Assembly: GCF_000340215.1 (NCBI RefSeq) | Contig: NW_006921536.1 | Span: 5,818,904-5,882,903, forward strand | Direction: 5' to 3' | DNA length: 64,000 bases | DNA from: Pseudocercospora fijiensis CIRAD86 | Lineage: Eukaryota > Ascomycota > Dothideomycetes > Mycosphaerellales > Mycosphaerellaceae | Part shown: positions 59,912 through 64,000 of the stretch, in pieces | How positions within the stretch are numbered: the stretch's first letter is position 1 | Layout of the letters: the number at the start of each line of letters is the position of its first letter | Made by a program: the position numbers and the translations under genes | The notes under the pieces: model-generated | Databases searched by the model: none | The model's input: the letters and a program-made list of their open reading frames with translations, nothing else | What the model was told of the DNA's origin: nothing

Positions 59912-62900
59912 ATACCTAAGGACGTTTCTAAGTTAAATATAGCGGACGACTCCGAAGTGCTAGCTCTAGGCCCTCTACGTCTATCTAGGCGTCTATCCTC
60001 TCCGGTTATTAGTCCTCTTATGCCTAGCGATATATACAAATTCGCGCGCGACGAAAAGGCCTTTCTCGGCGAGGCTAGGTCGACCCGAGTAGATAATACT
60101 TATAACTACTAGCGAACTATACGCGTAATAGACGACCTAACGAATGTCCTTTATAAGTAGTATAAGACGTACGACGTATATAAGATTAACGATTAGGATC
60201 CGGTACTATAGCGAGCCTTTCTACGAAATATTAGTAATAGTATTAATATAACTTTTTCGACTTCGGATACTATTAATCCCGCTAATATAAAATATCTCCC
60301 GAGTAAGCGTAAGAGCACTATCTAGGCTAATGCTAGCTAGCTATAGCTTACGCCCTAGCCTAATGCCCTGTTCCTCGTTACCGACGCCTAGCGTATATTA
60401 TACGCTAGTATACTCGATATCCTATAGCACTATCGCTCTAAGTATACGGCTACGCCTCTATTATTTAACGAAGCCTATACGGTAATAAACATCGACGTTA
60501 CCGTACTCCTAGACGGCGAGATCGATAAAGTTAGTAAATGCTTATACCGTATTACGTTTCGTAGACTCTGTCTTACGATATAGCAACTATAGGCTATTAT
60601 ATAGATCGTCGAAATATAGAAATTACCTATATAGGGCGCTATTCTCGCCGACGATACCGGCACTAGTAAGACTATCTCTATCCTCTACGCCGCCGTAGCT
60701 TAGTCCGAGTATATCGAAGAATAGCGTATCGTATATTAAGGTAAGAAATATTAATCCTAATATATAGATTATTTTACTAGCTAGTAAATATACATTTAGA
60801 TATCTATTTACCGGCTAGTAAAACGGTCTATATATATACTTATCTTCTACTAACTATCGTCGTAGCTATACTTAACTACGCCTATATAGAGCGAGATATC
60901 GTACTAGACTCTATCTTCGGCTATTACGTTCTGTTCTATAATATACTAACTATTCCCGACGACGACCCGCGCGACCTACTTATAATAGTAGTCGATACTT
61001 TCCTCGACTAGCGATTCGGCGTTAGTAGCCGCTAGACGCTCTAGCGTAAGACACTCGATTACTTAGAGTACGAAGCCGACGGTATTTGCCTAGGCCCTCT
61101 TAAAGAGGATATTAACGCGTAGAAGTCGACTATCGCTAAATTACGTACCGAGCTAGATAAGACTTATACGACGCCTTACCGCTACGCTCCTATCTACTAA
61201 ATTAGGACTGCCGCGACGATTAATATCTAGCGCGATGCCTATAACTGGTACTTTAGTCCTAATCCTAACTATGCTTGCTATATCTACGTCGCTACTCTCG
61301 TTACGCTTAATAGCGAGTCTCGCTATCCTATCTATATTATCCGGCGTTACTTAAATATACCCGATAGCCTAAGACTTATCGAATATATCGTATTCCTTTC
61401 GGACCGCGATCTATAGACTACTCGTACGCTTATTATCTCTACTCGCGAGGCCTTTGTTTAAGAGATACTTATATCCGGCCTAGCGTACTATAAGCGATAT
61501 AACCGCCTAGCTTAGTTTTAGAATCGGCTACGGCTATATTAGTAGAAGGACGAATTATAACTACGGAATCTCGAGGTAGTCGATTATCGAATAGAGCGTA
61601 GAGACCGTACTAATAACACTATTAGAGAACTCTAGATTGCCTGCAATACTTAATTATACGATAAGTATCGATCCGATAATACGTTTCGTCTTACTAACTT
61701 ACGCGCCGCGTATCCGTCTATCGTTATATATAACGAGGTATACTACTTCCGGACGTAGTTCTCTCTCTAAACAAACGCTATATAGAATCTCTTTAATAAC
61801 GTATATATAGTAGCTATGTTTGCTATAGCGACTCTATTAGCTACCGATCTTAACGACTTCGCTATACTTACTCGGTTTCTATTCCGTCGTATCTTTAAAC
61901 TATAGGACGCCCGAGATCGGACTAACCTTATCTTTAGATTTTCGGACGTTACTAATACCGTTATATACTATAGCCGTTTCTAACGCGACTACGGCCTCCG
62001 ATAGAGCGCTATTCCCGAAGACCTACGAATCTATCGTATAGCTCTACTATCTTGCTGCGTTTATACCGGCGCTATATACTTTCGCGATATCGTTCTCTAA
62101 ATACTTAACCCTAAAGCCCTATATAGGCCCCTTAACGACGATAACTAGATATATCTAACGATATTTGCCTTTAGCCTCTACGTCCTCCGACGCTCTAAGG
62201 GAAACTAACTTAAAATCCGCGACTATACTATAACCTTAGGGGACGACATTCCCTTATAGTAAGTCGTTAACGTCGAGGTATAATACACTCCTATTTCCTA
62301 GGTAGAATACCGCGCCGCTTGCTATCGCTTCGCTAAGCGTATCGATAAGCTAGACCGCGGTATTAAGCGCCCCTCTACTACGCTAACTTACTAGGTACTA
62401 TTTCGCTAGCTTAGTCTCTATACTGCCTATCCTCTCCTCGCCGCTATCGCCGACCGAAGGCTAACCTCCTCTACGCTAACTCTTTAATCCCTATAAGTCT
62501 ATTACGCTATAGACTATTTTACTAGCTAGCGAAAACTAGTAGATATATACGACTATTTCGCTAGCCGGCAAAGTAGTTTATAGTTTAACCGTCCGCTACT
62601 ACTTTCTCGCTAATATAACTCTAGCGCCTTATATTAGATAACTATATAGGACTTCTTCTAGTTCTATATAAAGGGCTCTACGCCCCTTCCTACCCTAAGC
62701 CGTCGTATAGATCGACTCGTCTATCTAGTCTGCCTATCTCTAAAGTACCTAGCGATACTATAGCTCGTCTATATATATATTATCTAGCTTTCGTCTAAGG
62801 TAGTATTCTAGGTCGAAGAGCTACTTAATTACTAACTCCTCGACCTCGTATTAGAGTTATATTAGATCCGATACTCTACTATCTATACCGGTATAACGTA

Positions 62901-64000
62901 CGCCGAGCGCGCTACTACCGAGGATGCCTTTAATAATAATCCCCGAACCTAGGCTATTATCTTATTCTCGCGTACTAATACGGAGTCTATTAATCTATAT
63001 TACGGTATATACGTATAGTATATCGTAGATATCGTCGACTTTAGTAAGAAGAACTCGATCGTTAATCGTTATACTCGCGTAGGATAGACTTACGCTATTA
63101 TAGTATTCGAATTAAGCCTCGTCGACACTATCGACTCGCGCTACTAGTAGACCTTCTATCTCGATATTTAAGAGCGGCTTACTATAGCAGTCTTACCGCC
63201 CGACCGGCTTATAGATAAAGAGATCTACTATATCTAGTTAGACGAGATTATACGAGCCTATAGTACTACCGGTACGCCCTCTATAACCTAATTCCGTAAA
63301 TACGCTAATACTAATATTAGATAGCGTATAGCCGACGCCTATATACGTAAGTCCTATAGCATTCGCTACTAGATATTAGATACTACGTAGGGCTATATCT
63401 CTAATCTAACTTATAAGAATCTCGTCCTAGTCGAAGCTATCTTTCGCCTATTACTTAGTAGTATAATAGCGGAAGAAGTCGCTACTATCGTCGACTGCTA
63501 GTAGCCTACGCTAGATAACTTCCTTTAGGCCGACAAGCGTAACCTAGACCGTACGGGAGGATACGACTACGAGTATCTAAAGTATACTATAGTATAATAT
63601 CTATACCGCGACGACGTTACTAAGAATATCCGTCCGATTCGACTTATATAGTACCTTTACTATTTCGCTACCGAGGCCCTCGCTATAGGTTAATACGACT
63701 CTACTATTATTCCTAATTAGTATAGTAAGTCGTACTATACGTTGTTATCTATTTCGCCGTCTAGTATAGTAGTTATTATCTCTATTACCGGTCGAATTAC
63801 TAATACCCTTTATAGTATATCTTAAGTACGTTTAGTAGCGTACTCCTAACTACGACGCCGATTTTACCTAAGCCGTATAAAATATCGGCTACTACGCTTC
63901 TACTCTTACGCCTCTTATTCGAAGATTTTAGAGTTTTACCGGTCCCTTCGATAATTATAATAATAATAGTAACTATAGAGTTACTACTCTCTCCCTTAGA
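59912..64000 (+). pseudogene. SNF2-2, copy 2, cut by the window end
   Basis: The start is ATA CCT AAG GAC at 59912. Motif I GAILADDTGTSKT is at about 60637-60676. Intron 1 at 60741-60865 keeps a canonical GTAAGA donor and a TACTAAC branch site. Intron 2 (from about 62497) lacks the 276-bp insertion of copy 1. Motif II NEVYYF is near 61730-61750 and the C-terminal lobe near 62850-63150. The frame is still open in the RIP-read-through sense at 64000. Confidence 0.8.
60741..60865 (+). other. Intron 1 of SNF2-2, copy 2
   Basis: GTAAGA donor, TACTAAC branch and CGTAG acceptor are all intact. It contains two near-palindromes at 60770-60790 and 60806-60830. Confidence 0.75.

Larger units (their letters stand above)
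41994..64000. repeat. Copy 2 of the ~42-kb tandem duplication (partial)
   Basis: This copy is directly repeated with copy 1. Segment 41994-44388 matches 1-2396; 44389-47707 matches 11289-14607; 47708-56931 matches 21753-30978; 56974-64000 matches 31079 to about 38390. It serves as the undisrupted reference for several copy-1 insertions: it has an empty gypsy site at 47703-47707 and an empty 276-bp insertion site near 62520. The copy is cut by the window end inside SNF2-2. Confidence 0.9.

Noticed and set aside
1..64000. Starship-type giant element with a tyrosine-recombinase captain
   Set aside because: No recombinase frame with the expected catalytic residues was seen, and no element ends are inside the window. 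It remains possible outside the window.
1..64000. Integrated giant virus or polinton
   Set aside because: SNF2 and RecQ helicases and repeated promoter motifs could suggest this, but no capsid, packaging ATPase or polymerase frame is visible and the genes contain spliceosomal introns.
1..64000. Telomere repeat tract
   Set aside because: No run of TTAGGG or CCCTAA units occurs; the single TAGGGT/ACCCTA at 4254 and 6650 are mariner ends.

Overview
The window looks like a repeat-rich, heavily RIP-mutated block from a filamentous ascomycete (Pezizomycotina). CA and TG dinucleotides are scarce and TA is in excess. Almost every stop codon inside otherwise coherent frames is a TAG or TAA that would derive from CAG, CAA or TGG. 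Start codons read ATA where ATG is expected, and catalytic residues carry C-to-T or G-to-A changes (for example Asp to Asn, His to Tyr, Glu to Lys). No intact host gene survives and no open frame exceeds about 160 codons. All genes below were read through RIP-type stops and are called pseudogenes.

Layout. The window is about one and a half units of a direct tandem duplication with a period of about 42 kb. Copy 1 runs from 1 to about 41993 and copy 2 from about 41994 to the window end. One unit, in order, holds: a SNF2-type helicase (SNF2-1); an uncharacterised gene (Q) and a 48-bp minisatellite; a very large RecQ-type helicase gene; a long uncharacterised minus-strand gene; two uncharacterised plus-strand genes (P1, P2); a second SNF2 paralogue (SNF2-2); and a 1.1-kb spacer leading into the next SNF2-1. 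The copies differ by many transitions and by discrete events. Copy 1 carries a Tc1/mariner element (4254-6655, inside SNF2-1), a Ty3/gypsy chromovirus (14608-21747, inside the RecQ gene) and a 276-bp insertion (36631-36906). Copy 2 carries an 8.9-kb deletion that removes the end of SNF2-1, gene Q and the minisatellite.

Two features tie the unit together. First, a roughly 210-250-bp upstream module with a TATA box (consensus CTATATAAATTAGCTACGTC) lies before P1, P2, SNF2-2 and SNF2-1. It looks like a shared promoter placed in front of unrelated proteins. Second, a short near-palindrome (idealised TATTTTGCTAGCTAGCAAAA) recurs more than 30 times per unit, often as pairs 30-50 bp apart. These pairs sit inside reading-frame-supported introns of SNF2-1, SNF2-2 and P2, just upstream of the module, and as the core of two tandem arrays. 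A helicase-rich unit with common cis elements suggests a large selfish or subtelomeric element. No transposase, tyrosine recombinase, telomere repeat or terminal structure for the whole unit is visible, so its mode of spread is unknown.
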